This document shows, one piece after another, positions 41,848 to 50,792 of a stretch of DNA of 64,000 bases (within the stretch, counting starts at the first letter, position 1; each line of letters starts with the position of its first letter). The DNA comes from Lachnospiraceae bacterium UBA3689 (lineage in GTDB: Bacteria > Bacillota > Clostridia > Lachnospirales > Lachnospiraceae), in NCBI GenBank assembly GCA_002371465.1, contig DFIU01000027.1:1-64000 (forward strand), given 5' to 3'. The translations under genes and the position numbers were made by a program. The notes below the pieces were generated by a model. That model was not told where the DNA came from and did not search any database. It saw only the letters and a program-made list of their open reading frames with translations.

Positions 41848-42534
41848 ATGAGTGTGAAAAATTCAAAAATTGATGAGTATATGCCTCTGCGGGAGGTTGT
41901 CTTCGTGACCCTAAGAAGACAGATTCTCCGCGGGGAACTAAAGCCCGGAGAGCGGCTGATGGAGATCTCCCTCGCCAACCGTCTGGGCGTATCGAGAACG
42001 CCGATTCGGGAAGCCATCCGCAAGCTGGAACATGAGGGGCTTGTGATCATGGTCCCCCGCCGGGGAGCCCATGTTGCGGAGATTACGCGACAGGAGTTAA
42101 ATGACGTCCTGGAAGTCAGGCTGAGCCTGGAAGTCCTTGCCATCAGCAAGGCAGTCGAGCGGATGAGCGACGCGGAGATCCGCAAGCTGAAGAAAGTCGA
42201 GGCGGAATTTGCCGAGCTGGTGGAAAAGGACGACGTCGATCTGACCGAACTTGGCGAGGCGGATGAGCATTTTCACGATGTGATCTATGAAGGGACCGGC
42301 AACCGGCGGCTGATCCAGATCCTCAACAATCTGCGGGAGCAGATGTACCGCTTCCGCGTTGAATATATGAAGACAAAAAATATTCGCCAGACACTGGTCA
42401 AGGAGCATGACGCCATCGTCCGGTCCATCGTGGATCACGATAAGGAAGGAGCGATCAGTCTGACCAAGCTCCATATTGACAATCAGTACCGGGCGATCAA
42501 CGCCGGTCTTGATGAAAGGAAGAACCGGGCATGA
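41848..42534 (+). CDS. GntR-family transcriptional regulator (FadR subfamily)
   Basis: A 228-residue regulator. The winged helix is in REVVFVTLRRQILRGELKPGERLMEISLANRLGVSRTPIREAIRKLEHEGLV (about 13-65). The C-terminal all-helical FCD domain has D/H metal-ligand positions (DEHFHDVIYEGTGNRRL and H in VKEHDAIVRSI). The effector is unknown, probably a small carboxylic acid. The ATG at 41848 is very close to GAGGT; a GTG at 41854 with better spacing is possible. It overlaps the DUF1934 gene by 4 nt. Confidence 0.88.
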   Translation: MSVKNSKIDEYMPLREVVFVTLRRQILRGELKPGERLMEISLANRLGVSRTPIREAIRKLEHEGLVIMVPRRGAHVAEITRQELNDVLEVRLSLEVLAISKAVERMSDAEIRKLKKVEAEFAELVEKDDVDLTELGEADEHFHDVIYEGTGNRRLIQILNNLREQMYRFRVEYMKTKNIRQTLVKEHDAIVRSIVDHDKEGAISLTKLHIDNQYRAINAGLDERKNRA

Positions 42535-42968
42535 CGAAGGATGTTCTGGTCAGAATTAAGGGGACCCAGATCGTAGAGGGAAATGAGCAGGATGAACCGA
42601 TTGCTTTATCTGCCAAAGGCAGGTATCGGCAGGTTGCGGGGCGGCACCATATCCGCTACGACGAGGTCCTGGAAGGGACGACGGACAGGACCAGGAACCA
42701 TGTCGTGCTGGAGCCGGGCAGAGTGGAGGTCCATAAGGTCGGCGAGGTAAATGCTGATTTAATCTTTGTGCCGGGGATGACGGAAAGTATTTCCTATGCT
42801 ACCCGGTTCGGGACCCTGCCTATGGAGGTATTCACCAAAGATATGACAGTCCGGGAGGGGGAAGAGACCCTGTCGGCTGTCATTTCCTATACTCTGTCCT
42901 CCGGGGGACAGGCGGTCGCGGATTGTTCGATGGAAATGGAATTTCGATCCGAGGGGAGTAAATCATGA
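42531..42968 (+). CDS. DUF1934 family beta-barrel protein (YwiB-like)
   Basis: A 145-residue protein of a calycin-like fold found throughout Clostridia and Bacilli. It starts DVLVRIKGTQIVEGNEQDEPI and ends in ISYTLSSGGQAVADCSMEMEF, the typical strands. Function in cells is not established. It is coupled by ATGA overlaps to both the GntR gene before and the deacetylase gene after. Confidence 0.8.
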   Translation: MTKDVLVRIKGTQIVEGNEQDEPIALSAKGRYRQVAGRHHIRYDEVLEGTTDRTRNHVVLEPGRVEVHKVGEVNADLIFVPGMTESISYATRFGTLPMEVFTKDMTVREGEETLSAVISYTLSSGGQAVADCSMEMEFRSEGSKS

Positions 42969-44461
42969 AGAGGAAGCAGGATAGTCAGCGGGAGACACTG
43001 ACTCCCGAAGAGCGGGAGAGACGAAGGCGAAGGCGCTTGAGGCAAAAAAGGCGTCGGCGCCGCCGCACCATCAGTCTTGCGGTCCTTCTGGGGCTTATTT
43101 TTATTGCTATTTTGGTTGTGTCTAAGACCTTTTTTGACCGACAGGCGGAAAAAGAGAAGATGCACCGGATCAAAGAACAGGAGATCGCGGCAGAAGAGGC
43201 GAGAATTCAGGAATTGAAAGCTTCTATTGCCAAGGCGGATCAGATGGCTCAGTCCTATGACTACGACGGCGCCATCGCTCTTTTGCAGCAGCAGGAGAAC
43301 TACGAGGGCAATACGGATATCGTCAATGCAATCGCTAAATATACAGTGGGAAAGACTTATCTTGAGGCTAAAGACCCGACCAAGGTGCCCCACATCTTCT
43401 TTCATTCCCTGATTGTCGATACGGGGCGTGCCTTTGACACGTCTAAGTGGGGAGCGGAAGAAGTGGGCGGTATCAATGCCTGGATGACGACGGTCGATGA
43501 ATTTGACAAGATCATTCAGCAGCTCTACGACAATGGTTATGTCCTGGTTCGGATGCGGGACCTGGTTACGCAGACGACTGATGAAAATGGGACGGTTCAC
43601 CTCAAACAGAATGGCAGTCTGATGCTGCCGGCGGATAAGAAACCCCTCGTCCTGTCCATCGATGACTGGAGCTATTACCACAATTATGAAGGTCGCGGGT
43701 ATGGGGATAAGGCCGTTCTCGATCAAAATGGGGAAGTCAAGGTCCACTATACCGCAGCGGATGGAAAAGAGGATGTCGGCGATTACGATGTTGTCCCCAG
43801 GCTCAATACCTTTTGCAAGAAACATCCGGATTTCTCTTACAAGGGAGCTCGGGGAATCGCCGCCATGACCGGTTATAACGGCGTCTTCGGCTATCGGACC
43901 GACGTAGCTTACCAGACCGGGGAGAGGCTGGGGCAGGATCAGAAGGACTGGCTTGACCGGCATCCGGATTTTAACTTTGATCAGGAGGTTGCCGAGGCAA
44001 AAAAGATTGCCGAGGCAGTCAAGGCGTCCGGATGGGAATTTGCTTCCCACACATGGGGGCACCTGTCCGTCACCGGCAAGAGTGTTGAGGAACTGAAGAC
44101 GGACAATGAACGGTGGGTCAATACCGTAGAACCGATTGTCGGCAAGGTCGATACTATCATTTTCGCCCACGGAAATGATATCGCAGACTGGCACGACTAC
44201 GATCCTGCGAAAAATGCCCTGTTTGCTTACTATAAAAGTGCAGGCTACAATTTTTATGCCAATGTCGACGCCTCCAGCAAGACCTGGGAACAGATCCGCG
44301 ACAGCTATTTCCGACAGGGCAGGATCGACTGTGACGGCATTCAGATGTGGAGGGCAAAGTCGGGTCAGGCAAAGACCAACGTCTTTGAAGACCTCTTTGA
44401 TGTCAATGCTGTTTTCAGCCCCGACCGCCCGACGCCCGTGTCTGCAACCGGGAAAGCATAA
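42965..44461 (+). CDS. Membrane-anchored polysaccharide deacetylase-like protein
   Basis: A 498-residue protein. A very basic N-terminus (about 18-34, Arg/Lys run) precedes one membrane helix (~35-54), a coiled coil (~57-85) and an extracellular NodB-like domain. PLVLSIDDWSYY has the catalytic/metal aspartates; EFASHTWGHLSVTG has the H-x3-H metal ligands. It likely removes acetyl groups from a cell-wall polymer; the wide insert (about 240-330) sets it apart from the short PgdA type. It is coupled by 4 nt to DUF1934. Confidence 0.85.
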   Translation: MKRKQDSQRETLTPEERERRRRRRLRQKRRRRRRTISLAVLLGLIFIAILVVSKTFFDRQAEKEKMHRIKEQEIAAEEARIQELKASIAKADQMAQSYDYDGAIALLQQQENYEGNTDIVNAIAKYTVGKTYLEAKDPTKVPHIFFHSLIVDTGRAFDTSKWGAEEVGGINAWMTTVDEFDKIIQQLYDNGYVLVRMRDLVTQTTDENGTVHLKQNGSLMLPADKKPLVLSIDDWSYYHNYEGRGYGDKAVLDQNGEVKVHYTAADGKEDVGDYDVVPRLNTFCKKHPDFSYKGARGIAAMTGYNGVFGYRTDVAYQTGERLGQDQKDWLDRHPDFNFDQEVAEAKKIAEAVKASGWEFASHTWGHLSVTGKSVEELKTDNERWVNTVEPIVGKVDTIIFAHGNDIADWHDYDPAKNALFAYYKSAGYNFYANVDASSKTWEQIRDSYFRQGRIDCDGIQMWRAKSGQAKTNVFEDLFDVNAVFSPDRPTPVSATGKA

Positions 44462-44528
44462 CAGTTGAAGGAAGTTTTAAATCATGATAAAATTTCGGGA
44501 GTAGTTTTAGGAACGGAGGATATGAACA

Positions 44529-45020
44529 TTGCAGCTTTGGCAGATTCTATTGGTGATTATCATCATACTTCTGGGAGTTCTGGTTGGACTCTTCTTCTGG
44601 GGCAGAAAGCTCGAGAAGCGGCAGGCAGAACAAGAGGAACAGATTGAGGCAGCGAAACAGCAGGTAACCATCCTGGTCATCGACAAGAAGCGGCTTCCGG
44701 TCAAGGAATCGGGACTTCCGCAGATGGTCATTGATCAGGTTCCCAAGCTGATGCGGCGGCAGAAGCTTCCTATCGTGAAAGCCCGCCTTCAGGGCAGGGT
44801 TCTCAACATGATCGCAGATGAAAAGATCTATGATCTGATCCCGACCAAGAAGGAAGTAAAGGCGATTATTTCCGGTATCTACATTACAGATGTCCGGGCA
44901 ATCCGCGGAACGCTGGAACGGCCGTCCAAAAAGAAGAGTTTCCGTCAGAAACTGCTGGGCGCCAGAGAACGGGCGCAGGCAGGACTTGGGGCGGAAGAAA
45001 AATCAAAGAAAAAGAAGTGA
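44529..45020 (+). CDS. Membrane-anchored protein of unknown function
   Basis: A 163-residue protein not assigned to a named family. One N-terminal helix (~4-24) is followed by a short coiled coil (~26-48), a compact domain (VTILVIDKKRLPVKESGLPQMV), and a Lys/Arg-rich tail. Start codon TTG at 44529 with GGAGG 9 nt upstream; an ATG at 44522 is in a different frame. It resembles conserved short Clostridia membrane proteins next to deacetylases, but function cannot be told. A terminator follows. Confidence 0.7.
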   Translation: MQLWQILLVIIIILLGVLVGLFFWGRKLEKRQAEQEEQIEAAKQQVTILVIDKKRLPVKESGLPQMVIDQVPKLMRRQKLPIVKARLQGRVLNMIADEKIYDLIPTKKEVKAIISGIYITDVRAIRGTLERPSKKKSFRQKLLGARERAQAGLGAEEKSKKKK

Positions 45021-45023
45021 TGA

Positions 45024-45060
45024 AAAACAGATGTCTGCCGGAAGGCGGGCATCTGTTTTT
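45024..45060 (+). terminator. Intrinsic terminator
   Basis: A 16-bp stem with two G-U pairs (45024-45039 with 45044-45059), GGAA loop, ending in TTTTT. Confidence 0.85.
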
Positions 45061-45184
45061 AGATGTTTTTCACTATTTCCGGCTTTTAATGCACATGAAG
45101 TTATGCTATACTGAACAAAAATTAAACCTGCATCCGGCTTGTTGGATGCAAATTTATTGTGCGGTTTCGCAAAAGGAGTATTTT

Positions 45185-46402
45185 ATGCAGAGATTTACGA
45201 ATCCCAGAGATATCTATCATGGCAAGGGCGCGCTGGAAGCGCTGAAGACTCTGAAGGGTAAGAAGGCAATCATCTGTGTCGGCGGCGGTTCCATGAAGCG
45301 GTTTGGCTTTTTGCAGAAGGCGGAAGCTTATCTGAAAGAAGCGGGCATGGAAGTCCTGCTTTTTGAAGGCATTGAATCTGATCCTTCCGTCGAAACGGTC
45401 ATGCGGGGCGCTAAGGTCATGTCTGAATTTGAGCCGGACTGGATCGTTGCCATTGGCGGCGGTTCTCCGATCGATGCCGCAAAAGCTATGTGGATCAAGT
45501 ACGAGTACCCGGAAACAACTTTTGAAGATATGTGCAAGGTATTCGGTCTTCCCGAGCTTCGTAAGAAGGCTCACTTTGCAGCCGTATCTTCTACTTCCGG
45601 CACGGCTACGGAAGTCACGGCTTTCTCGATCATCACAGACTACGAGAAGGGCATCAAGTACCCCATCGCCGATTTCCAGATTACTCCCGATATCGCGATC
45701 GTTGATCCCGAGCTTGCCGAGACTATGCCCAAGAAGCTGGTCGCCCATACCGGTATGGACGCGCTGACCCATGCAATCGAAGCCTATGTCTCCACGGTAC
45801 ACAGCGAGTTTACGGATGCTCCGGCTATGCGGGCAATTGAGGTGATTCAAAGAGATCTCATTGCCTCCTATAATGAGGATATGACAGCCCGTGACAACAT
45901 GCATACCGCTCAGTGCCTTGCCGGTATTGCATTTTCCTCCGGTCTTCTGGGCATCGTTCATTCGATGGCTCATAAGACGGGCGCTGCCTTTGCGGATTAT
46001 GGCGCTCATATCATTCACGGCGCGGCAAATGCCATGTATCTGCCCAAGGTCATTGCTTTCAACGCGAAGAATCCCGAGGCAAAACAGCGCTATGGCGTGA
46101 TCGCGGATTACATGAAGCTGGGCGGCGCTGACGATGATGAGAAGGTGGCGAACCTGATCGCTTTCGTTCGCGGCATGAACGATAAGCTGAACATTCCGCA
46201 CTGCATCAAGCACTACGGCGCGGACAGCTATCCGACCGAGCAGGGCTTCGTTCCGGAGGAGGTCTTCCTGGAAAGACTCCCTGATATCGCGGCAAATGCG
46301 ATCCTGGATGCCTGCACAGGCTCCAACCCCAGACAGCCCAGCCAGGAAGAAATGGAGAAGCTGCTGAAGTGCTGCTACTATGATACGGAAGTGGATTTCT
46401 AA
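45185..46402 (+). CDS. Iron-containing alcohol dehydrogenase
   Basis: A 405-residue group III dehydrogenase. The NAD(P) site is in AIGGGSPIDAAKAMW; the iron ligands lie in DALTHAIEAYVS (Asp/His) and HSMAHKTGAAF...HGAANAMYLP (His residues). The likely reaction is NAD(P)H-linked reduction of an aldehyde to an alcohol (butanol- or propanediol-type); the substrate is not decided. The frame is open from 45017, but AAAAGGAG before the ATG at 45185 and the typical FTNPRDIYHGKGAL start fix it. Confidence 0.9.
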   Translation: MQRFTNPRDIYHGKGALEALKTLKGKKAIICVGGGSMKRFGFLQKAEAYLKEAGMEVLLFEGIESDPSVETVMRGAKVMSEFEPDWIVAIGGGSPIDAAKAMWIKYEYPETTFEDMCKVFGLPELRKKAHFAAVSSTSGTATEVTAFSIITDYEKGIKYPIADFQITPDIAIVDPELAETMPKKLVAHTGMDALTHAIEAYVSTVHSEFTDAPAMRAIEVIQRDLIASYNEDMTARDNMHTAQCLAGIAFSSGLLGIVHSMAHKTGAAFADYGAHIIHGAANAMYLPKVIAFNAKNPEAKQRYGVIADYMKLGGADDDEKVANLIAFVRGMNDKLNIPHCIKHYGADSYPTEQGFVPEEVFLERLPDIAANAILDACTGSNPRQPSQEEMEKLLKCCYYDTEVDF

Positions 46403-46442
46403 ATCCGCGGCAGAAGCGAATAGGTGGTGAGAATTTGAATGA

Positions 46443-46482
46443 GGTCGGAAGCAGGTGGAAGTATCTGTTTCCGATCTTTTTT
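46443..46482 (+). terminator. Intrinsic terminator after the Fe-ADH gene
   Basis: GGTCGGAAGCAG (46443-46454) pairs with CTGTTTCCGATC (46465-46476), two wobble pairs, followed by TTTTTT. Confidence 0.8.
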
Positions 46483-46581
46483 GCTTGAAATTTGGTTTTG
46501 CTTTGGTGGTCTTTATATGAGATGCGAATGTATTCTCGCGGAAGGACAGGGAAATTTTGGAGGGGGACTGTCCTATTAAGA

Positions 46582-46610
46582 TTGTTACGAAGACCTTGTC
46601 ATAGTATACT
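46582..46610 (+). promoter_or_regulatory. Promoter of the Gfo/Idh/MocA gene
   Basis: TTGTTA (46582-46587), 17-nt spacer, TATACT (46605-46610); ~38 nt before the ATG. Confidence 0.7.
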
Positions 46611-46648
46611 GGCTAATAGTAAAATTCATGATTTTCAGGAGGACAGCG

Positions 46649-47623
46649 ATGCTGAACGTGGCAATTATGGGGGCCGGATCGATTGCAAATAAGATGGCGG
46701 ATACAATCACGCGTATGGAAGACGTTACACCCTATGCGATTGCGGCAAGGGACCTCTCCCGGGCAGAGACATTTGCAGACAAGTATGGGTTCAAGAAGGC
46801 GTATGGCAGTTACGAGGAAATGGTGAAAGATCCGGATCTTGACCTGGTCTACATCGCGACGCCTCACTCCCATCATTTTCACTGCGCCAAACTGGCGCTT
46901 GAGGCAGGGAAAAACGTTCTCTGCGAGAAGTCCTTTACGGTGAACGCCCGGCAGGCGGAGGAATTGTTTAAACTTGCGAAGGCGAAAGGAGTCCTGCTGG
47001 CGGAAGCCATCTGGACCCGATATATGCCGTCCAGAAAGATTATCAATGATGTGATCGCGTCGGGAGCCATCGGAGAGGTCAAGTCCCTGACTGCCAATCT
47101 GGGCTATGAGCTGGCGAATGTGGAGCGGATTCATAAGGTTGAACTTGCGGGCGGCGCGCTGCTCGATGTCGGCGTCTATGCCATCAATTTTGCCCGCATG
47201 ATCCTGGGCACGGAAATGGTCGGGCTTGATTCCAGCGTCATCTTTGAAGGCGGCGTGGATGTGGCGGAGACCATTACCATGAAGTATCCGGGCGGCAAGA
47301 TCGCGTCGCTGCAGTGCGCGGTCAACGCCAATCAAAACCGGCTGGGTGCCATTTTCGGAACTAAGGGCTATCTGGAAGTCCAAAATATCAACAATCCGGA
47401 AAAGATTTCCGTCTATGACAGGGATCACCGGCTGGTTCAGACCTGTCCGATTCCGGACCAGATCACGGGTTATGAGTACGAGGTCCTCTCCTGCATGAAA
47501 GCCATAGAGACAGGCGCTTTGGAGTGTCCGGAAATGCCCCATGAGGAGATTCTGGCGGTCATGAAGGTCATGGACAGCCTGCGGGCATCCTGGGGCTACG
47601 AGATTCCCGACCCGGTGATCTGA
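46649..47623 (+). CDS. Gfo/Idh/MocA family oxidoreductase
   Basis: A 324-residue NAD(P)-dependent oxidoreductase. The N-terminal Rossmann fold starts MLNVAIMGAGSIANKMADTI (GxGxxA), with EKSFTVNARQAEEL (EKP-like motif, Pro replaced by Ser) at about 95, and the C-terminal alpha/beta domain has GGALLDVGVYAINFARMILG. It probably acts on a sugar or cyclitol. The frame opens 7 codons earlier, but AGGAGG supports the ATG at 46649. It has its own promoter. Confidence 0.88.
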   Translation: MLNVAIMGAGSIANKMADTITRMEDVTPYAIAARDLSRAETFADKYGFKKAYGSYEEMVKDPDLDLVYIATPHSHHFHCAKLALEAGKNVLCEKSFTVNARQAEELFKLAKAKGVLLAEAIWTRYMPSRKIINDVIASGAIGEVKSLTANLGYELANVERIHKVELAGGALLDVGVYAINFARMILGTEMVGLDSSVIFEGGVDVAETITMKYPGGKIASLQCAVNANQNRLGAIFGTKGYLEVQNINNPEKISVYDRDHRLVQTCPIPDQITGYEYEVLSCMKAIETGALECPEMPHEEILAVMKVMDSLRASWGYEIPDPVI

Positions 47624-47852
47624 AGCAGGGGGGTGGTGAAGCCGATTTATATGGTTTCTAACTCGGTTGCCTAAAGTAGGGTGTATAATAAAGCAGATAG
47701 GCACGGATTTCCGAACCGGATATTTAGGGCGGGGCGTATCATGAAGCAATAAGCATAAATGACAATTTGTGAAAGTAGGTTGAATGAGGCAGCGGGATTG
47801 GGATGGAAACGTTCGGCCCGCTGCTTTGTTTACAAAAGGAATGGGGATTAGG
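47624..47852. promoter_or_regulatory. Leader region of the AEC transporter gene
   Basis: A -10 TATAAT (47684-47689) has no good -35. A stem GCAGCGGG (47789-47796) / CCCGCTGC (47817-47824), 20-nt loop, followed by TTTGTTT, lies in the ~160-nt leader and could be an attenuator or an upstream terminator. No known riboswitch or T-box pattern was recognised. Confidence 0.4.
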
Positions 47853-48950
47853 GTGGAAAATTTAATTTACAGTCTGAATGCGACGATGCCGATTTTCTTA
47901 CTGATGGTGCTGGGATATGTTCTGCACCGAATCGGTTGGATAGATCAGGCCTTTGCTTCTAAAATGAATACTTTCGTCTTTCGCATTGCCCTGCCTGCCA
48001 TGCTCTTTCACGATATGGGGGCTGTAGAGTTAAGGCGGGTCTGGGACGGAAACTATGTCTTCTTCTGTTTCCTGGCGACCCTGTGCTCCATTTTGATTGC
48101 GGCAATTCTATCGATGGGAGTCATCCGAAAGGGGAAGTCCGCAAAAAGCCGGGCAGAAATCATTGCGGATCGGGGAGAAATGATCCAGGCTTCCTACCGA
48201 AGCAGCGCCTCCCTTTTGGGTATGGCCTTTATTCAAAATATCTACCATGACTCTTCAATGGGGGCGGTCATGATGGTCGGCTCCGTCCCGCTCTATAATA
48301 TTGCGGCAGTCGTCATTCTGTCTCTTACGGCAGTAGATGCTCAGTTGGGCGGTTCAAATAGAGTGCGAGGAACTGCCGGGAAGGCAGAATCGAGTCTCCT
48401 GGCGGAGGCTGGAATAGGGAAAGCGGCAGCTGATGCCAGTTATTCAGATAGGTCAAAAACCTCAGAACTTGACACTGCTTTGATTCTCCAAACATTAAAA
48501 AAGATCGTGACGAACCCCATTCTGCTGGGAATTGTGATCGGCATGGTCTGGTCCCTGATCGGTCTGCCCATGAGTGGAATCTTTGGGACCTTTGTGGCAA
48601 ACGTTGGCAAGGTCGCAACGCCGATGGGACTGATCGCGATGGGGGCGTCCGTCAATCTTGCGGAAGTCAGTGGGGAAATGAAGCCGACCCTGGCAGTCCT
48701 AATCCTGAAACTCCTTGGCTTTGCAGCTATCTTCCTGCCGCTTGCATCTTTCCTTGGTTTTCGTGATCAGAAAATGATTGCCGTCCTGGTCATGCTGGCG
48801 TCTCCGACGACCGTGGCAAGCTATGTTATGGCAAAAGGGATGGGACACAGGGGCGCCCTGACGCAGAACGCCGTCATGCTGTCAACCGTTCTGTCCTCTT
48901 TTACGCTGACGTTTTGGATCTGGCTGCTAAGAAGCTTCGGGTTGGTCTGA
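47853..48950 (+). CDS. AEC (auxin efflux carrier) family transporter
   Basis: A 365-residue protein with about ten helices. It begins with NLIYSLNATMPIFLLMVLGYVLHRIGW, the standard first helix of the family; an N-D/P unwound site is in the last helices (MLASPTTVASYVMAKGMG). It exports or exchanges organic acids such as malate. A poorly conserved loop (~155-205) is Ser/Ala-rich. The frame is open from 47784; a GTG at 47853 behind GGGGATTAGG and an ATG at 47841 are the plausible starts. Confidence 0.85.
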   Translation: MENLIYSLNATMPIFLLMVLGYVLHRIGWIDQAFASKMNTFVFRIALPAMLFHDMGAVELRRVWDGNYVFFCFLATLCSILIAAILSMGVIRKGKSAKSRAEIIADRGEMIQASYRSSASLLGMAFIQNIYHDSSMGAVMMVGSVPLYNIAAVVILSLTAVDAQLGGSNRVRGTAGKAESSLLAEAGIGKAAADASYSDRSKTSELDTALILQTLKKIVTNPILLGIVIGMVWSLIGLPMSGIFGTFVANVGKVATPMGLIAMGASVNLAEVSGEMKPTLAVLILKLLGFAAIFLPLASFLGFRDQKMIAVLVMLASPTTVASYVMAKGMGHRGALTQNAVMLSTVLSSFTLTFWIWLLRSFGLV

Positions 48951-48968
48951 AATTAGAAAGGAATCGGT

Positions 48969-49859
48969 TTGAACTATATCAGCGCTTCGCAGTATTGGAA
49001 AGAAAAGTTCGGGGGCAAGGTATATAAACTGTCGCTTTCGAGCGGCTGCACTTGTCCGAACCGGGACGGCAAGGTTGGCATCGGCGGCTGCACCTTTTGC
49101 TCGGAGGGCGGCAGCGGAGACTTTGCGGCCCCTTTCCTTCCCATTAAGAAACAGATTGATCAGGCAAAGCGACTCGTCGATCACAAGTTTCCAAAAGGAG
49201 AGCAGCACCGGTATCTGGCGTATTTTCAATCCTTTACTAATACCTATGGCGATCCTGTCCGGCTGGAACGGCTGTACCGAGAGACTCTTGAGGAAGAGGA
49301 GATCGTGGGCCTTTTCATTGGGACCAGACCGGACTGTCTGGGACCGGAAATGCTTGCCATGTTGAAACGGCTGAATCAGATCAAGCCGGTGAGCGTGGAG
49401 CTGGGACTTCAGACCATTCACGATAAGACGGCGCGGCGGATCAACCGGGGCTATGGACTCCTTGTTTTTGAAAAGGCGTATGGAGACCTTATGGGGGCAG
49501 GACTTGAAGTCCTTGTCCATGTGATCCTGGGGCTGCCGGGGGAGACAGAGGAGGATATGTTGGAAACAGTGCGGTATCTTGCAGCTTTGTCCCCGACACT
49601 GCCGGGAATCAAGCTCCAGCTGCTGCATGTGCTTAAGGGAACACGCCTTGCGGAAGAGTATGTCTCTGAGCCGTTTCCCATCCTGGGGATGGAAGAGTAT
49701 GTGGATTTGATTGTCAACTGCCTGCGGATTCTGCCGTCGGCTACGGTCATTCATCGTCTGACCGGAGACGGTCCCAAGCGGCTGCTCCTTGCTCCCATGT
49801 GGAGCGCTGATAAGAAGCGGGTCATGAATCTGATCAGGAAAAAAGTAGAAGAGGCGTAG
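48969..49859 (+). CDS. TIGR01212-family radical SAM protein (YhcC-like)
   Basis: A 296-residue radical SAM enzyme. The cluster motif is in SSGCTCPNRDGKVGIGGCTFCSEGG, the form seen in YhcC/TIGR01212 members. Other matches are GTRPDCLGPEML, VELGLQTIHDKTARRINRGY and HVILGLPGETEEDM. The reaction is unknown; tRNA or RNA modification is a common guess for the family. Start TTG at 48969 behind GAAAGGAA. It follows the AEC gene by 18 nt. Confidence 0.9.
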   Translation: MNYISASQYWKEKFGGKVYKLSLSSGCTCPNRDGKVGIGGCTFCSEGGSGDFAAPFLPIKKQIDQAKRLVDHKFPKGEQHRYLAYFQSFTNTYGDPVRLERLYRETLEEEEIVGLFIGTRPDCLGPEMLAMLKRLNQIKPVSVELGLQTIHDKTARRINRGYGLLVFEKAYGDLMGAGLEVLVHVILGLPGETEEDMLETVRYLAALSPTLPGIKLQLLHVLKGTRLAEEYVSEPFPILGMEEYVDLIVNCLRILPSATVIHRLTGDGPKRLLLAPMWSADKKRVMNLIRKKVEEA

Positions 49860-50027
49860 ACCTATCGGGAGGATTTTATTACTTAGCCTGAATTATGTTT
49901 GAATATATAGGGAGCAATTGAAATTGCATCAAATTTTGATGGAAGAGTCCAAGAACCTTCGTAATTTTGCAATAAATTGTAGTTAATAATATGTGCAATA
50001 TTGATGAAAATTTGTATTTATGGCTAA

Positions 50028-50165
50028 ATGGTGTTAGATTATTTACATTTGTGTATAAGCGTCCCACCAAAGTACAGTAATTCCGATTTCATGGGATACC
50101 TGAAGGGGAAAAGTCCGCTGATGGTATATGACAGGTATCTGGGATTGCAAAATAAATATCTCAGA
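50028..50165 (+). pseudogene. IS200/IS605 TnpA (Y1 transposase) remnant
   Basis: The frame from 50028 gives LHLCISVPPKYSNSDFMGY and LKGKSPLMVYDRYLGLQNKY, a clear match to the middle of IS200-type TnpA (typically HxHxxVSIPPKYSVS..GYLKGKSSLMIFDRH). The HUH motif is damaged (DYLHL instead of DHVHL), the N-terminal ~60 residues are missing, and homology ends near 50159. The catalytic Tyr region is lost. A stem-loop CGCCAC/GTGGCG at 50168-50183 may be an IS end. It is inert and lies just downstream of toxN. Confidence 0.75.
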
Positions 50166-50205
50166 TCGCCACTTGAAGTGGCGGTTATGACCTTTTTTAT
50201 TCCTT

Positions 50206-50739
50206 TCAACCGTTGGAGCCGCTGAATCTTGATAAGGCTTTTTCAAGTTTTGCAAATTTACAACAGCGACGCTTTATCAGGCTCCTGGCTTTATTTTGTA
50301 TAATGAGTCGATACAGTTTATTTGCTTTTCGGACGATTGCATCCTGATTTTTCTGGCAGAAGGTCAGCTGATCAACGACCAGATTTTTATAATGCTTAGT
50401 AGAAGCGGAATCATGAGGGTGTATCTTCAGATCCATTTTTGTAATGACCCTGTTGTTTACGGGGATCATGTTGTTAAAATTCAGCACGCCGATTAATTTG
50501 TCGTCAGAGCTAAACACTTTGGAAAAATCGATGTCGTTCTTCATCTTGCTGTGTTTGGGTTTGGGAGAACTCAGGGGAACGCAATACTGTTTCTTATCGC
50601 AGACAACAATGACGCCAAGGAAAGGTCGTGTATCTTTTCCAACCTGAGGGGAAACGGAGAAGACGTGACTGTCAACATGAGAGAGGTTTCTAATATATTT
50701 CATATTGATTGTGTATAGGTTCAGACGCGGCTGTTTCAT
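50206..50739 (-). CDS. toxN: Type III toxin-antitoxin toxin, ToxN/AbiQ family endoribonuclease
   Basis: A 177-residue endoribonuclease. MKYIRNLSHVDSHVF is the usual start region, followed by FLGVIVVCDKKQYCVPLSSPKPKH (the LSSPK segment at 56-60 matches the conserved catalytic-pocket segment of ToxN), VLNFNNMIPV (the 'INLKFMIP' equivalent), and KHYKNLVVDQLTFCQKNQDAI (the 'YKxLLxKQLxFI' helix). It cuts A-rich RNA and is held inactive by small RNA repeats. GGAGG is 6 nt before the ATG at 50739. The antitoxin RNA and a terminator lie directly upstream on the same strand, the diagnostic type III order. Confidence 0.9.
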   Translation of the reverse strand: MKQPRLNLYTINMKYIRNLSHVDSHVFSVSPQVGKDTRPFLGVIVVCDKKQYCVPLSSPKPKHSKMKNDIDFSKVFSSDDKLIGVLNFNNMIPVNNRVITKMDLKIHPHDSASTKHYKNLVVDQLTFCQKNQDAIVRKANKLYRLIIQNKARSLIKRRCCKFAKLEKALSRFSGSNG

Positions 50740-50760
50740 GTAGAACCTCCGTAATTCAGA

Positions 50761-50792
50761 TACTAAAAAGGCTGTTCCCGAAAGAACAGCCT
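50761..50792 (-). terminator. Terminator between ToxI antitoxin repeats and toxN
   Basis: On the minus strand AGGCTGTTC pairs with GAACAGCCT (plus 50784-50792 with 50769-50777) over a 6-nt loop, then TTTTT. In type III systems such a terminator lets the antitoxin RNA be made in excess over toxin mRNA. Confidence 0.85.

Noticed and set aside
42887..44194. 435-codon minus-strand open frame opposite the polysaccharide deacetylase gene
   Set aside because: The plus-strand gene has clear NodB motifs and coupled neighbours; the minus frame has no ribosome site and no family features.
47624..47852. T-box or other riboswitch in the AEC leader
   Set aside because: No T-box sequence or other known aptamer core was found; only a plain stem-loop is present.
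50166..50190. Second ToxI-like sequence (GAAGTGGCGGTTATGA) on the plus strand
   Set aside because: It resembles only the AAGTGGCAGTT half of the antitoxin repeat, lies in the opposite direction, and is better explained as part of a small hairpin near an IS200 end.
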